Assembly (NCBI RefSeq): GCF_003020125.1 | Contig: NZ_PYFW01000016.1 | Coordinates: 1-64,000, forward strand | DNA from: Bradyrhizobium sp. MOS003 | Lineage (GTDB): Bacteria; Pseudomonadota; Alphaproteobacteria; Rhizobiales; Xanthobacteraceae | Length of the DNA stretch: 64,000 bases | Direction: 5' to 3' | Shown: in pieces, positions 8,615-17,877 of the stretch | Numbering within the stretch: position 1 is the first letter of the stretch | How the letters are laid out: each line of letters starts with the position of its first letter | Position numbers and translations under genes: made by a program | Notes under the pieces: model-generated | Seen by the model: only the letters and a program-made list of their open reading frames with translations | Database searches by the model: none | Told to the model about the DNA's origin: nothing

Positions 8615-9634
8615 ATGATCAAGCAATTTCAGCGTGGCGTTGCCGCCATCGCCCTGGTCGCCACAACAATGCTGTCGGGTTCACCGGCCTTTGCGCAGCA
8701 GAAGTCGGAAATCTCGCTGTCGCGCCAGCCCGGCATTTTCTACATGCCGAGCCACATCATGGAAAAGCAGAAGCTGATCGAGAAGCACGCGGCTGCTCTC
8801 GGCGTTGCCGGCGTCACCACCAAATGGGTCACCTTCTCCGGCGGCGGGGCGCAGACCGATGCGTTGCTCGCGGGCGGCGTCGACATTCTCAATACCGGCA
8901 CCGGCAACCTCCTGCTGCTGTGGGATCGCACCCGCGGCGGCGTGAAGGGCATCGTCGCCACGTCAGCCCAGCCGATGACGCTGATCAGCCGTGACGCCAA
9001 CATCAAGTCGATCAGGGATTTCGGCCCCTCGGACAAGATCGCGGTGCCGACCGTGAAGGTCTCGACCCAGGCGATCGTGCTCCAGATCGCGGCGGCCGAG
9101 GCTTTTGGCGCCGACCAATGGTCGAAGCTCGATTCCAACACCGTGCAGCTTGGCCATCCCGACGCCTATGCGGCGTTGTCCAACCCCAAGCACGAGGTGC
9201 ACACGCATTTCTCGATCCCGCCCTTCACCTTCCTGGAGCTCAAGAACGTGCCGGGCGCGCATGTCGTGCTGTCGTCGCCGGACGTGATGGGCGGGCCGCT
9301 CAGCCAGGCGCAATTCTTCACCACGACGAAGTTTGCGGACGCCAACCCAAAGATCATTCAGGCGGTCCGCGACGCGACCAAGGAGGCGCAGGACCTGATC
9401 CGCAGCGACACCAAGCAGGCGGTCGAGATCTACAAGGAGATCACCGGCGACAAGACCTCGGTCGAGGAGCTGCTCGCTCTCCTGAAGGAGCCCGGCATGA
9501 TGGAGTGGAATCTGGAGCCGCAGGGCACGATGAAATTCGCCGCGCATCTGTTCAAGACCGGCACGCTGAAGAACCAGCCCAAGGCCTGGACGGATTACTA
9601 TCTGCCCGTCGCGCACGATCTGAAGGGTAACTGA
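8615..9634 (+). CDS. ABC transporter substrate-binding protein (NMT1/SsuA type)
   Basis: A 339-residue periplasmic binding protein. Residues 1-27 are a Sec signal peptide ending SPAFA, before QQKSE. The mature part begins EISLSRQPGIFYMPSHIMEKQKL and continues with TDALLAGGVDILNTGTGNLLLLWD, the layout of NMT1/SsuA/TauA-like binding proteins (periplasmic type II fold). It heads a tightly packed set: its stop overlaps the ATPase start by one base (TGATG). The ligand is unknown. The family is known for sulfonates, nitrate, pyrimidines and aromatic acids, but the downstream dehydratase and aldolase candidate suggest a sugar acid or other hydroxy acid here. Confidence 0.85.
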   Translation: MIKQFQRGVAAIALVATTMLSGSPAFAQQKSEISLSRQPGIFYMPSHIMEKQKLIEKHAAALGVAGVTTKWVTFSGGGAQTDALLAGGVDILNTGTGNLLLLWDRTRGGVKGIVATSAQPMTLISRDANIKSIRDFGPSDKIAVPTVKVSTQAIVLQIAAAEAFGADQWSKLDSNTVQLGHPDAYAALSNPKHEVHTHFSIPPFTFLELKNVPGAHVVLSSPDVMGGPLSQAQFFTTTKFADANPKIIQAVRDATKEAQDLIRSDTKQAVEIYKEITGDKTSVEELLALLKEPGMMEWNLEPQGTMKFAAHLFKTGTLKNQPKAWTDYYLPVAHDLKGN

Positions 9635-10395
9635 TGGCGCTGCTCGACGTCAGCTCCGTGACGCTGCGCTACAAGACCTCCAGCGCCGTCGTCACCGCCA
9701 CTGAGAGGGTGAGCTTCACGGTCGACAAGTCCGACCGCTTCGTGCTGCTAGGTCCCTCCGGCTGCGGCAAGTCGACCTTGCTCAAGGCCGTCGGGGGCTA
9801 TATGAGCCCGAGCGAAGGCCGCATGACGATCGGCGACCGCGAAATCCGCGGTCCGGGTGCCGATCGCATGATGATCTTCCAGGAGTTTGATCAGCTACTG
9901 CCCTGGAAGAGCGTGCTCGCCAACGTGATGTTTCCGCTGCTGACCGCGCGAAAGCTCTCGCGCAAGGACGCCGAGGCGAAGGCGCGGTCTTACATCGAGA
10001 AGGTAGGCCTCACCCGCGTGGTCGATGCTTATCCGCATACGCTGTCCGGCGGGATGAAGCAGCGCGTCGCGATCGCGCGCGGCATGGCGATGGAGCCCGA
10101 CATCCTCTTGATGGATGAGCCGTTCGCCGCGCTCGACGCGCTGACGCGGCGAACCTGCCAGGACGAATTGCTCCAGCTCTGGAGCGAGACAAAGTTTACC
10201 GTGCTGTTCGTGACCCATTCGATCGCGGAAGCGATCCGGATCGGCAACCGCATCCTCTTGCTGTCGCCGCATCCCGGCCGCGTCAAGGCCGAGGTGATCG
10301 ACGTCGACAAGGTCGGCAACGAGGACGGCAGCGCCGGCCGGCTGGAGAAGGACATCCACGATCTCCTGTTCGCCGGCGAAGCCACCGCGCATTGA
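9634..10395 (+). CDS. ABC transporter ATP-binding protein
   Basis: A 253-residue ATPase of the SsuB/TauB/NrtD class that powers the importer. Walker A is LGPSGCGKST (about 38-47), the Q-loop is in IFQEFDQLLPW, the signature is LSGGMKQR, Walker B is ILLMDEPFAALD and the switch His is in VTHSIAEA. The ATG overlaps the stop of the binding-protein gene by one base, and the permease gene begins ten bases after its own stop, so the three subunits should be made together. Confidence 0.93.
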   Translation: MALLDVSSVTLRYKTSSAVVTATERVSFTVDKSDRFVLLGPSGCGKSTLLKAVGGYMSPSEGRMTIGDREIRGPGADRMMIFQEFDQLLPWKSVLANVMFPLLTARKLSRKDAEAKARSYIEKVGLTRVVDAYPHTLSGGMKQRVAIARGMAMEPDILLMDEPFAALDALTRRTCQDELLQLWSETKFTVLFVTHSIAEAIRIGNRILLLSPHPGRVKAEVIDVDKVGNEDGSAGRLEKDIHDLLFAGEATAH

Positions 10396-10405
10396 AGGAG
10401 CCGCC

Positions 10406-11266
10406 ATGGGCGAGGCAAGGATTTTGTTGCGTGACGCGCCGGCCGCCGCCACGGGGGCGGCCGAAGTCGAGCGCAAGCTGAGCGTTCCCGAAATGTTGTG
10501 GAACGATGGCTTCGTCCGCAAGTCGGTCATCATTCTGTTCCTGGCGGCGGTCTGGGAAACCTACGGCGTCGCTCTCGACAATCCGCTGTTGTTCCCCACG
10601 CTGCACGATACGGCGATCACGCTGTTCGACCGCGTCAAGGACGGCACCATCCCGATGCGGGCCTGGGCTTCGCTGAAAGTGCTGTTCATGGGCTATTCCG
10701 CGGGCATCGTGCTCGCCGCGATCTTCACGGTGCTTGCGATCTCCACCCGTATCGGCACCGATTTCCTCGAGACCGTGACGGCGATGTTCAATCCGCTGCC
10801 GGCGATCGCGCTGCTGCCGCTGGCCTTGATCTGGTTCGGGCTCGGCAATGGCAGTCTCGTCTTCGTGTTGATCCATTCGGTGCTGTGGCCGGTCGCGCTC
10901 AACACCCATTCCGGCTTCAAGAGCGTGTCCAACACGCTGCGCATGGTCGGCCGCAATTACGGCCTGCGCGGACTGCCTTACGTGGCAAAGATCCTGATCC
11001 CTGCGGCCTTCGGCTCGATCCTCACCGGCCTCAAGATCGGCTGGGCGTTTGCATGGCGCACGCTGATCGCGGCCGAACTGGTGTTCGGTGTGTCCTCGGG
11101 GCAGGGCGGGCTCGGCTGGTTCATTTTCGAGAACCGCAACCTGCTCGACATACCCGGCGTGTTCGCGGGCCTCTTGACGGTGATTATCATCGGGCTTTTT
11201 GTCGAGAACCTGATCTTCCGCGCCATCGAGCGGAACACCGTGCAGAAATGGGGCACCCAATCATGA
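10406..11266 (+). CDS. ABC transporter permease (SsuC/TauC type)
   Basis: A 286-residue inner-membrane permease. After a variable cytoplasmic N-terminus (about 1-35) there are roughly six membrane segments. The permease coupling (EAA-type) loop is recognisable around TLRMVGRNYGLRGLPYVAKILIPAA. The ATG is preceded by AAGGAG. It shares four bases (ATGA) with the start of the dehydratase gene, which ties transport to the catabolic enzyme. Being a single permease gene, it probably forms a homodimer. Confidence 0.9.
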   Translation: MGEARILLRDAPAAATGAAEVERKLSVPEMLWNDGFVRKSVIILFLAAVWETYGVALDNPLLFPTLHDTAITLFDRVKDGTIPMRAWASLKVLFMGYSAGIVLAAIFTVLAISTRIGTDFLETVTAMFNPLPAIALLPLALIWFGLGNGSLVFVLIHSVLWPVALNTHSGFKSVSNTLRMVGRNYGLRGLPYVAKILIPAAFGSILTGLKIGWAFAWRTLIAAELVFGVSSGQGGLGWFIFENRNLLDIPGVFAGLLTVIIIGLFVENLIFRAIERNTVQKWGTQS

Positions 11267-13002
11267 CCAAGAAGAAAATAACGCCCGACCAGCTCCGCAG
11301 TGCGCGCTGGTTCGCGCCTGACGATCTGCGCTCGTTCGGCCATCGCTCCCGCGCCATGCAGATGGGTTACGCGCCGGAGGAGTGGAAGGACCGCCCGATC
11401 ATCGCGATCCTCAACACTTGGTCGGATGCGCAGCCCTGCCACATGCATTTCAAGTCGCGCGTCGACGACGTCAAGCGCGGTATCCTGATGGCTGGCGGCC
11501 TGCCGATCGAACTGCCGGCGCTGTCGCTGTCGGAATCGCTGCTCAAGCCGACCACCATGCTCTATCGCAACCTGCTGGCGATGGACGCGGAAGAACTGCT
11601 GCGCAGCCATCCCGTCGACGGCGTGGTGCTGATGGGCGGCTGCGACAAGACGACGCCGGCGCTGCTGCTGGGCGCGACCTCGATGAACATTCCGGCGATC
11701 TATCTGCCGGCGGGTCCGATGCTGCGCGGCAACTGGAAGGGCAAGACGCTCGGCTCCGGCTCGGACGGCTGGAAATACTGGGACGAGCGCCGCGCCGGGA
11801 AGATCTCCGACAAGGATTGGCTCGACATCGAAGCCGGCATCGCCCGCAGCTACGGCACCTGCATGACCATGGGCACCGCCTCGACCATGACCGCGATCGC
11901 CGAGGCGATCGGCATGACACTGCCGGGTGCCTCCTCGATTCCCGCCGCTGACGCCAACCACATCCGCATGGCCAGCGAGTGCGGCCGCCGCATCGTCGAG
12001 ATGGTGTGGGAGGATCTGACGCCGAAGGTGATCCAGACCCGGAAAGCTTTCGAGAACGCGATTGCGGTCGCGATGGCGATGGGCTGCTCGACCAACGCGA
12101 TCATCCATCTGATCGCGCAGGCCCGCCGCGCCGGCCAGAACATCGGCCTCGACGATTTCGAGATCGCAAGCCGCAAGGTGCCCGTGATCGCCAATGTCCG
12201 TCCTAGCGGCGATGCGTACCTGATGGAGGACTTCTTCTACGCCGGCGGCCTGCCGGCGCTGATGGGCCAGATCAAGCCGCACCTGCATCTCGACTGCGTT
12301 ACGGTCACCGGAAGGACCATCGGCGAGAATATAGAGGGTGCCGAAGTTCACAACGGCGACGTGATCCGCGGCATCGACAATCCCATCTACAAGGAGGGCG
12401 CGCTCGCCGTGCTCAAGGGCAATCTCGCGCCCGATGGCTGCGTCATCAAGCCTTCCGCCTGCGCGCCGCGCTTCCTCAAGCACACCGGGCCTGCGCTGGT
12501 GTTCGACGACTATCCCTCGATGAAGAAGGCGGTCGACGATCCCAACCTGGATGTCACCGAGGATCATATTCTCATTTTGCGCAATGCGGGGCCGCAGGGC
12601 GGACCGGGCATGCCGGAATGGGGCATGCTGCCGATTCCGACCAAGCTCGTGAAGCAGGGCGTGCGCGACATGGTGCGGATCTCGGACGCACGCATGAGCG
12701 GCACCAGCTACGGCGCCTGCATCCTGCACGTCTCGCCTGAATCCTATATCGGCGGCCCGCTGGCGCTGGTGCAGAACGGCGACCGCATCTCGCTCGACAT
12801 CGCCGCGCGCACCATCAATCTCGACGTCAGCGAAGCCGAACTGGAAAAACGCCGCGCCGCCTGGAAGCAGCCCGAGCGCCGCTTCGAGCGCGGCTATGGC
12901 TGGATGTTCACCAAGCACATCAAGCAGGCCAACGAGGGCTGCGACTTCGACTTCCTCGAGACTGATTTCGGCGCGCCGATTGGTGAGCCGTCGATCTATT
13001 AG
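11263..13002 (+). CDS. IlvD/Edd-family dehydratase, pentonate (arabinonate/xylonate) type
   Basis: A 579-residue Fe-S dehydratase. Cysteines at positions 59 (in DAQPCHMH), 127 (in GGCDKTTPA) and 200 (in YGTCMTMGTAS), and Lys129, fall where the [2Fe-2S] and Mg ligands lie in the Rhizobium L-arabinonate dehydratase. The catalytic Ser motif appears as ARMSGTSYG. Length also fits the pentonate branch rather than dihydroxy-acid dehydratase or Edd. The reaction expected is aldonate to 2-keto-3-deoxy-aldonate. The start ATG overlaps the permease stop by four bases. The exact sugar acid is not known; the RraA-like gene follows. Confidence 0.88.
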   Translation: MTKKKITPDQLRSARWFAPDDLRSFGHRSRAMQMGYAPEEWKDRPIIAILNTWSDAQPCHMHFKSRVDDVKRGILMAGGLPIELPALSLSESLLKPTTMLYRNLLAMDAEELLRSHPVDGVVLMGGCDKTTPALLLGATSMNIPAIYLPAGPMLRGNWKGKTLGSGSDGWKYWDERRAGKISDKDWLDIEAGIARSYGTCMTMGTASTMTAIAEAIGMTLPGASSIPAADANHIRMASECGRRIVEMVWEDLTPKVIQTRKAFENAIAVAMAMGCSTNAIIHLIAQARRAGQNIGLDDFEIASRKVPVIANVRPSGDAYLMEDFFYAGGLPALMGQIKPHLHLDCVTVTGRTIGENIEGAEVHNGDVIRGIDNPIYKEGALAVLKGNLAPDGCVIKPSACAPRFLKHTGPALVFDDYPSMKKAVDDPNLDVTEDHILILRNAGPQGGPGMPEWGMLPIPTKLVKQGVRDMVRISDARMSGTSYGACILHVSPESYIGGPLALVQNGDRISLDIAARTINLDVSEAELEKRRAAWKQPERRFERGYGWMFTKHIKQANEGCDFDFLETDFGAPIGEPSIY

Positions 13003-13008
13003 CCAGCT

Positions 13009-13130
13009 GTCATTCCGGGGCGCGCCACTTGGTGCGAGCCCGGAATCCATACTCCCGATCGTGGTTATGGATTCTCAGGTGCGCAATTGCGCACCATAGA
13101 TCATCGCTTCGCGATGCCCCGGAATGACGA
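13009..13130. repeat. Palindromic interspersed repeat (CATTCCGGGG family)
   Basis: The element begins TGTCATTCCGGGGCG and ends CCCCGGAATGACGA, so its ends are inverted repeats, with internal blocks such as CCCGGAATCCATA and GGTTATGGATTC. The same ends and inner blocks recur at 58187-58291 and 63144-63240. It occupies the gap between the dehydratase and RraA-like genes and could fold in the transcript. Confidence 0.8.
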
Positions 13131-13146
13131 TAAGAGAGAGCACGAC

Positions 13147-13866
13147 ATGACCAAACTTTCCGAACCCACCCGTACCAAGCTCAAATCCGTCTCCACCGCG
13201 ACCGTCGCCACCGCCCTGTTCAAGCGCGGCCTGCGTATCCAGATGATCCAGGACGTGCATCCGCTCGGCGCGGATCAGCCGACCATGGTCGGCGAAGCCT
13301 TCACGCTGCGCTACATGCCGGCGCGTGAGGATCTCAACACCATCGACGTCTTCAAGGACCGTTCCCACCCGCAGCGCAAGGCGATCGAGGACTGCCCGCC
13401 GGGCGCGGTGCTGGTGATGGACAGCCGCAAGGACGCGCGCGCGGCGTCGGCCGGCGCGATCCTGGTGACGCGGTTGATGAAGCGTGGCGTTGCCGGCGTC
13501 GTCACCGACGGCGGCTTTCGTGATTCCGCCGAGATCGCAAAACTCGGCATTCCCGCCTACCACCATCGCCCGTCGGCGCCGACCAATCTGACGCTGCACC
13601 AGGCGATCGAGATCAACGTTCCGATCGGCTGTGGCGATGCCCCGGTGTTTCCCGGCGACATCGTCCTCGGCGATGCCGACGGCGTGATCGTGATCCCCGC
13701 CCATCTCGCCGACGAGATCGCCAACGAGACCTTCGAGATGACCGCGTTCGAGGATTTCGTCACCGATGAGGTCGGCAAGGGGCGCGGTATCTTCGGTCTC
13801 TATCCCGCCACCGATCCGCAGACGCTCACCGACTTTGCGGAATGGCGGAAGATCAACGGGCGCTGA
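13147..13866 (+). CDS. RraA-fold protein, candidate HMG/CHA-type aldolase
   Basis: A 239-residue protein of the RraA/DlpA family. The motif TDGGFRDS (Asp121, Arg125, Asp126) carries the Arg and metal-site Asp that class II HMG/CHA pyruvate aldolases use, and GDIVLGDADGVIVIP is the second family signature. Annotation pipelines often call such proteins ribonuclease regulators, but the retained Arg/Asp and the position after a sugar-acid dehydratase make an aldolase or oxaloacetate-decarboxylase-type activity more plausible. AGAGAG precedes the ATG. A palindromic repeat separates it from the dehydratase gene, so co-transcription is likely but not certain. Confidence 0.8.
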   Translation: MTKLSEPTRTKLKSVSTATVATALFKRGLRIQMIQDVHPLGADQPTMVGEAFTLRYMPAREDLNTIDVFKDRSHPQRKAIEDCPPGAVLVMDSRKDARAASAGAILVTRLMKRGVAGVVTDGGFRDSAEIAKLGIPAYHHRPSAPTNLTLHQAIEINVPIGCGDAPVFPGDIVLGDADGVIVIPAHLADEIANETFEMTAFEDFVTDEVGKGRGIFGLYPATDPQTLTDFAEWRKINGR

Positions 13867-13891
13867 TAGATCCTGGGATCGCGCCAAACTC

Positions 13892-14048
13892 TGTCGTCCC
13901 GGACAAGCGAAGCGCAGATCCGGGACCCATAACCACAGGGAGTAGTTTGGCCAAGATTTGCAGTCAGGAAGCTGGCGTTGGTGCTGCTGCCTGCGTTTCT
14001 TCGATAGATCACGCGGTATGGGTCCCCGCCTTCGCGGGGACGACGAAC
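13892..14048. repeat. Palindromic interspersed repeat (GTCGTCCCGG family)
   Basis: It begins GTCGTCCCGGACAAGCG and ends CGCGGGGACGACGAAC, with inner inverted parts GGGACCCATAACC and GTATGGGTCCCC. It lies between the convergent RraA-like and oligopeptidase genes and may act as a transcript end for both. A second, different repeat family from the CATTCCGGGG elements. Confidence 0.65.
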
Positions 14049-14071
14049 TGAGGTGTAGCTGCGCGGGAGCC

Positions 14072-16177
14072 TTACACCCCGGCCTCCGCCATGCCCACCG
14101 CCCACAGCGCGAACGCATAAACGATTGCGACTTCATCCAGCCGGTCGAACCGACCCGACGCGCCGCCGTGCCCGGCGCCCATGTTGGTGCGCAGGAGAAC
14201 AGGACCTCCGCCGCTCATGGTGGCGCGAAGGCGCGCGATCCACTTGGCCGGCTCCCAATAAGTAACGCGTGGATCGGTCAGGCCGCCCATCGCCAGGATC
14301 GCGGGATACTCCTTCGCCGCGACGTTGTCGTAAGGCGAGTAGGACAGGATCGTGCGAAAATCCTTCTCGCTCTCGATCGGGTTGCCCCATTCCGGCCATT
14401 CCGGCGGCGTCAGCGGCAGCGTGTCGTCGAGCATGGTGTTGAGCACGTCGACGAACGGCACTTCCGCTACGATGCCCGCGAATAATTCGCCGGCGCGGTT
14501 CGCCACCGCGCCCATCAGCATACCGCCGGCCGAGCCGCCATGGCCGACGATGCGCCTGGCGCTGGTGTAGTTCGCATCGATCAGCGCGCGGGCGCTGGCT
14601 GAGAAATCATCGAACGAATTCGTCTTCTTCTCGCGCTTGCCGTCGAGATACCAGCCCCAGCCCTTGTCGGCGCCGCCGCGGATATGGGCGATAGCGTAGA
14701 CGAAGCCGCGGTCGACCAACGACAGGCGATTGGCGTTGAACGAGGCCGGCATCGCCATGCCGTAGGAGCCGTAGCCGTAGAGCAGCAGCGGCGCCGAGCC
14801 GTCGAGCTCCAGCCCGCGGCGATGAAGGATCGACACCGGCACCTCGGCGCCGTCCTGCGCCTTCGCCATAATGCGCGTGGTGACGTAATCGGCCGCGTCA
14901 TGGCCGGACGGAATTTCCTGGCGCTTGCGCAAGGTGCGGGTGCGCTTGACCATGTCGTAATCGTAGACTTCCGACGGCGTCGTCATCGACGAATAGGCAA
15001 AGCGCAAATTCGTCGTCTCGAACTCGTAGGAGCCCATCGTATCAAGCGAATAGGCGGTCTCGTCGAAGGCGATGGCATGTTCCTCGTTCGAGACGAGATC
15101 GCGGATCACGATCGACGGCAGCGCATTGGCGCGCTCCAGCCGCACCAGATGGCCGGCGTAGAGATCGAGGTCGATGATGTAGATGCCGGGACGATACGGG
15201 ATCAGATCGCGCCAATTCGAGCGGTCGGGCGCGGCAAGCGGCGCGGTAACGATCTTGAAATCGATGGCATCATCCGCATTGGTGAGGATGAAGAGCTGAT
15301 CGCCGCGGTCGGTCAGTGAATATTGCACGCCCTCCTCGCGCGCCGCGACCAGACGCGGCGGCGCATTGGGATTGGCGAGATCGATCAGGCGCTGCTCTGA
15401 GGTCTCGTGGTCACCGCCCGAGATCACGCAGAAGCGGCCGCTGGTGCTCTCGTGCAGATGGGTGAACCAGCCGGCATCCTGCTCTTCAAAGACGAGCGTG
15501 TCGTCGGCCTGTTTGGTGCCGAGCCTGTGGCGCCACACCTGCATCGGCCGGTGGTTGTCGTCGAGCCGCACATAGAAGAAGCTCTTGCAATCCGCGGCCC
15601 AGACCACGCCGCCGTCGGTCTCCTCGACGAGGTCGTCGAAATCCTTGCCGCTCGCCCAGTCTCGGACGCGGATCGAGAAATATTCGGAACCCTTGGTGTC
15701 TGCGCTCCAGGCCTGCATCTTGTGATCGTGCGAATGGCGGCTGCCGCCGAACTTGAAATATTTTTGGTCCTCGGCGAGCGCATCGCCGTCGAGCACGATC
15801 TCACCGTCGCCGCCGTCGCGTGGCATGCGGCCAAACAGCTCGTGCTGTCCACCCTCGCGGAACCGGCGGAAATAAGCGTACGGCCCGTCCGGCGATGGTA
15901 CGCTGGAATCGTCCTCTTTGATCCGTCCGCGCATCTCGCGCACCAGCGTCTTCTGGAGCGGCGCAGTATGGCCGAGCAGGCTCTCGGTGTAGACGTTCTC
16001 CTCGTCGAGATATCTGCGGATGTCAGGATCCAGCACTTTGGGATCGCGCAGCACCTCCTGCCATTTCGCGTCCTTCAACCAGGCATAGTCGTCGGTCACG
16101 GTGATACCGTGGCGCGTGAAGCTATGCGGGCGGCGCGGGGCGATTGGCTGCTTGGAAGGTGTCTTGGCTTGTGTCAC
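14072..16177 (-). CDS. ptrB: Oligopeptidase B (prolyl oligopeptidase family, S9A)
   Basis: A serine peptidase of about 701 residues that cleaves short peptides after basic residues, in cytoplasm or periplasm. The N-terminal beta-propeller (about 60-400) is followed by an alpha/beta-hydrolase domain. The nucleophile Ser549 is in GHGGSAGG, Asp635 in LTDPRV and His670 in GAGHGGASG; spacings match oligopeptidase B. The propeller begins after YAWLKDAKW. The frame is open to an ATG at 16243, but those first 22 codons lie partly in a palindromic repeat. I prefer GTG at 16177, preceded by GAGG. No neighbour shares its function. Confidence 0.9.
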   Translation of the reverse strand: MTQAKTPSKQPIAPRRPHSFTRHGITVTDDYAWLKDAKWQEVLRDPKVLDPDIRRYLDEENVYTESLLGHTAPLQKTLVREMRGRIKEDDSSVPSPDGPYAYFRRFREGGQHELFGRMPRDGGDGEIVLDGDALAEDQKYFKFGGSRHSHDHKMQAWSADTKGSEYFSIRVRDWASGKDFDDLVEETDGGVVWAADCKSFFYVRLDDNHRPMQVWRHRLGTKQADDTLVFEEQDAGWFTHLHESTSGRFCVISGGDHETSEQRLIDLANPNAPPRLVAAREEGVQYSLTDRGDQLFILTNADDAIDFKIVTAPLAAPDRSNWRDLIPYRPGIYIIDLDLYAGHLVRLERANALPSIVIRDLVSNEEHAIAFDETAYSLDTMGSYEFETTNLRFAYSSMTTPSEVYDYDMVKRTRTLRKRQEIPSGHDAADYVTTRIMAKAQDGAEVPVSILHRRGLELDGSAPLLLYGYGSYGMAMPASFNANRLSLVDRGFVYAIAHIRGGADKGWGWYLDGKREKKTNSFDDFSASARALIDANYTSARRIVGHGGSAGGMLMGAVANRAGELFAGIVAEVPFVDVLNTMLDDTLPLTPPEWPEWGNPIESEKDFRTILSYSPYDNVAAKEYPAILAMGGLTDPRVTYWEPAKWIARLRATMSGGGPVLLRTNMGAGHGGASGRFDRLDEVAIVYAFALWAVGMAEAGV

Positions 16178-16209
16178 TCGATCCTCGTTCGTCTCACAGA
16201 AACTCAACT

Positions 16210-16291
16210 CGTCATGCGCGGGCTTGACCCGCGCATCCATCAAAGATGAAATCTTTAGCGATGGATTGCCGGGTCAAGCCCGGCAATGACG
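16210..16291. repeat. Palindromic interspersed repeat (GTCATGCGCGGGCTTGACC family)
   Basis: Begins GTCATGCGCGGGCTTGACC and ends GGGTCAAGCCCGGCAATGAC, nearly perfect inverted ends around an AT-richer centre with AAAGATGAAATCTTT. It lies in the divergent gap between the oligopeptidase and MBOAT genes. The remaining bases up to 16440 show no gene or clear site. Confidence 0.7.
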
Positions 16292-16440
16292 GCCATAGAA
16301 GGCGGCGGGTCGCCCATCATATGGCGACAAGCGCACGAATTGCCAGCGCGGCAGTTCCGCGGACTGCGCCAAGGCGCCGGGTTGTTGATCCGCCCCTTGT
16401 GTGCTTTGAGGGACCAAATCCCCGCCGCCGGTCCAGCCTG

Positions 16441-17877
16441 ATGCTGTTCAATTCCTACCCGTTCATCCTGCTGTTCCTCCCGGTCGTGCTGGCCGGATAT
16501 TTCTGGCTCGGCCAGCGCAGCAATCGCGCCCCTGTGATCTGGCTGGCGCTGGCCTCGATCGCCTTCTACGCGATCGGCAGCTGGCAGTTCGTGGCGCTGC
16601 TGCTGCTGTCGATCGCGTTCAATTACGGCATCGGCCATCTCCTGATCGTGGCGAAGCTTGGCCCGTCACAACGCAAGGCCGCACTCGCCGCTGGCGTCGT
16701 TGGCGATCTGCTCGTGCTCGGCATCTTCAAATATGCCGGCTTTGCCACCGAGAACGTCAACGCGCTGCTCGGCACGCATTTTGCGGTCCACATCCTGCTG
16801 CCGGTCGGCATCTCCTTCTACACGTTCACGCAGATCGCGTTCCTGGTCGATGCCTATCGCGGCCAGGTCGCGGCCTATGCGCTGCCGCATTACGCGCTGT
16901 TCGTGACCTATTTTCCGCATCTGATCGCGGGGCCGATCCTCCACCACAAGGACATGATCCCGCAATTCGAGCGGGAGGCGACCAAGCGTCCGGACGGACA
17001 TCTCATCTTGTGCGGGGTCATCATCTTCGCCATCGGCCTGTTCAAGAAGACCTGCCTTGCCGACGGAATCCAGCCGCTGGTCGCGCTCGCCTTCGAGGCG
17101 CGCTCGCCGAGCTTCGACCAGGCCTGGTGTGGCGCACTCGCCTACACCTTCCAGCTCTATTTCGATTTCTCCGGCTATTCCGACATGGCGATCGGGATCT
17201 CGCTGATGTTCGGCATCTTCCTGCCGGTAAATTTCAACTCGCCCTACAAGGCCACCAGCATCGTCGAGTTCTGGCGCCGCTGGCACATGACGCTGTCGCA
17301 ATTCCTCCGCGACTATCTCTACATCCCGCTCGGCGGCAACCGCCACGGCCGCGTGCTGCGCTACGTCAATTTGCTGATCACGATGCTGCTCGGCGGGCTC
17401 TGGCACGGCGCGGCCTGGACTTTTGTCATTTGGGGCGCACTGCACGGGGCCTATCTCTGCGTCAATCACGCCTTCATTGCGGTGGTGCCAACCATCCCGT
17501 CGGCTCTTGCGCGCCCGGCTCGCATCGGCGGGGCCGTGCTGACGTTCCTCGCCGTCGTTGTCGCCTGGGTCTTTTTCCGCGCCGAGAGCGTTGCGTGGGC
17601 GCTGCGTGTTCTCCACGCCATGGCGGATCCCTCGAATATCGTGTTCGGCCGCGAGGAGATCGCGGCGCTGGTGATGATCGCCGTCTACGCCGCATTGGTC
17701 TGGCTGGCGCCGAACACGCAAACGCTCCTGGGATACGATCACGCCAACCGCAGGGTCGGCGAGAATTTGCGGGCAGGGCGCATGCGGCCGCTGTTTCTCT
17801 ATGGCGCATCGCTGGTGCTTGCGTTCGGAATCCTGGGCATCCAGAGCCACAGCGAATTCATCTATTTCCGGTTCTGA
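16441..17877 (+). CDS. MBOAT family O-acyltransferase (AlgI/DltB-like)
   Basis: A 478-residue polytopic membrane protein, with about ten or more hydrophobic segments. The start MLFNSYPFILLFLPVV is the standard beginning of AlgI-type MBOAT proteins, so I chose the ATG at 16441 over the longer open frame to 16246. Family motifs are YFPHLIAGPILHH, FQLYFDFSGYSDMAIG, EFWRRWHMTLSQFLRDYLYIPLGG and the invariant catalytic His322 in GGLWHGAAWTF. Such proteins move acyl groups across the inner membrane to a polysaccharide or other envelope acceptor. Its stop overlaps the start of a DltD/SGNH-like partner by one base, so the pair forms an acylation machine with unknown acceptor. Confidence 0.92.
   Translation: MLFNSYPFILLFLPVVLAGYFWLGQRSNRAPVIWLALASIAFYAIGSWQFVALLLLSIAFNYGIGHLLIVAKLGPSQRKAALAAGVVGDLLVLGIFKYAGFATENVNALLGTHFAVHILLPVGISFYTFTQIAFLVDAYRGQVAAYALPHYALFVTYFPHLIAGPILHHKDMIPQFEREATKRPDGHLILCGVIIFAIGLFKKTCLADGIQPLVALAFEARSPSFDQAWCGALAYTFQLYFDFSGYSDMAIGISLMFGIFLPVNFNSPYKATSIVEFWRRWHMTLSQFLRDYLYIPLGGNRHGRVLRYVNLLITMLLGGLWHGAAWTFVIWGALHGAYLCVNHAFIAVVPTIPSALARPARIGGAVLTFLAVVVAWVFFRAESVAWALRVLHAMADPSNIVFGREEIAALVMIAVYAALVWLAPNTQTLLGYDHANRRVGENLRAGRMRPLFLYGASLVLAFGILGIQSHSEFIYFRF

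Noticed and set aside
10978..13050. A 690-codon minus-strand frame opposite the dehydratase
   Set aside because: Shadow of a gene with intact catalytic cysteines.
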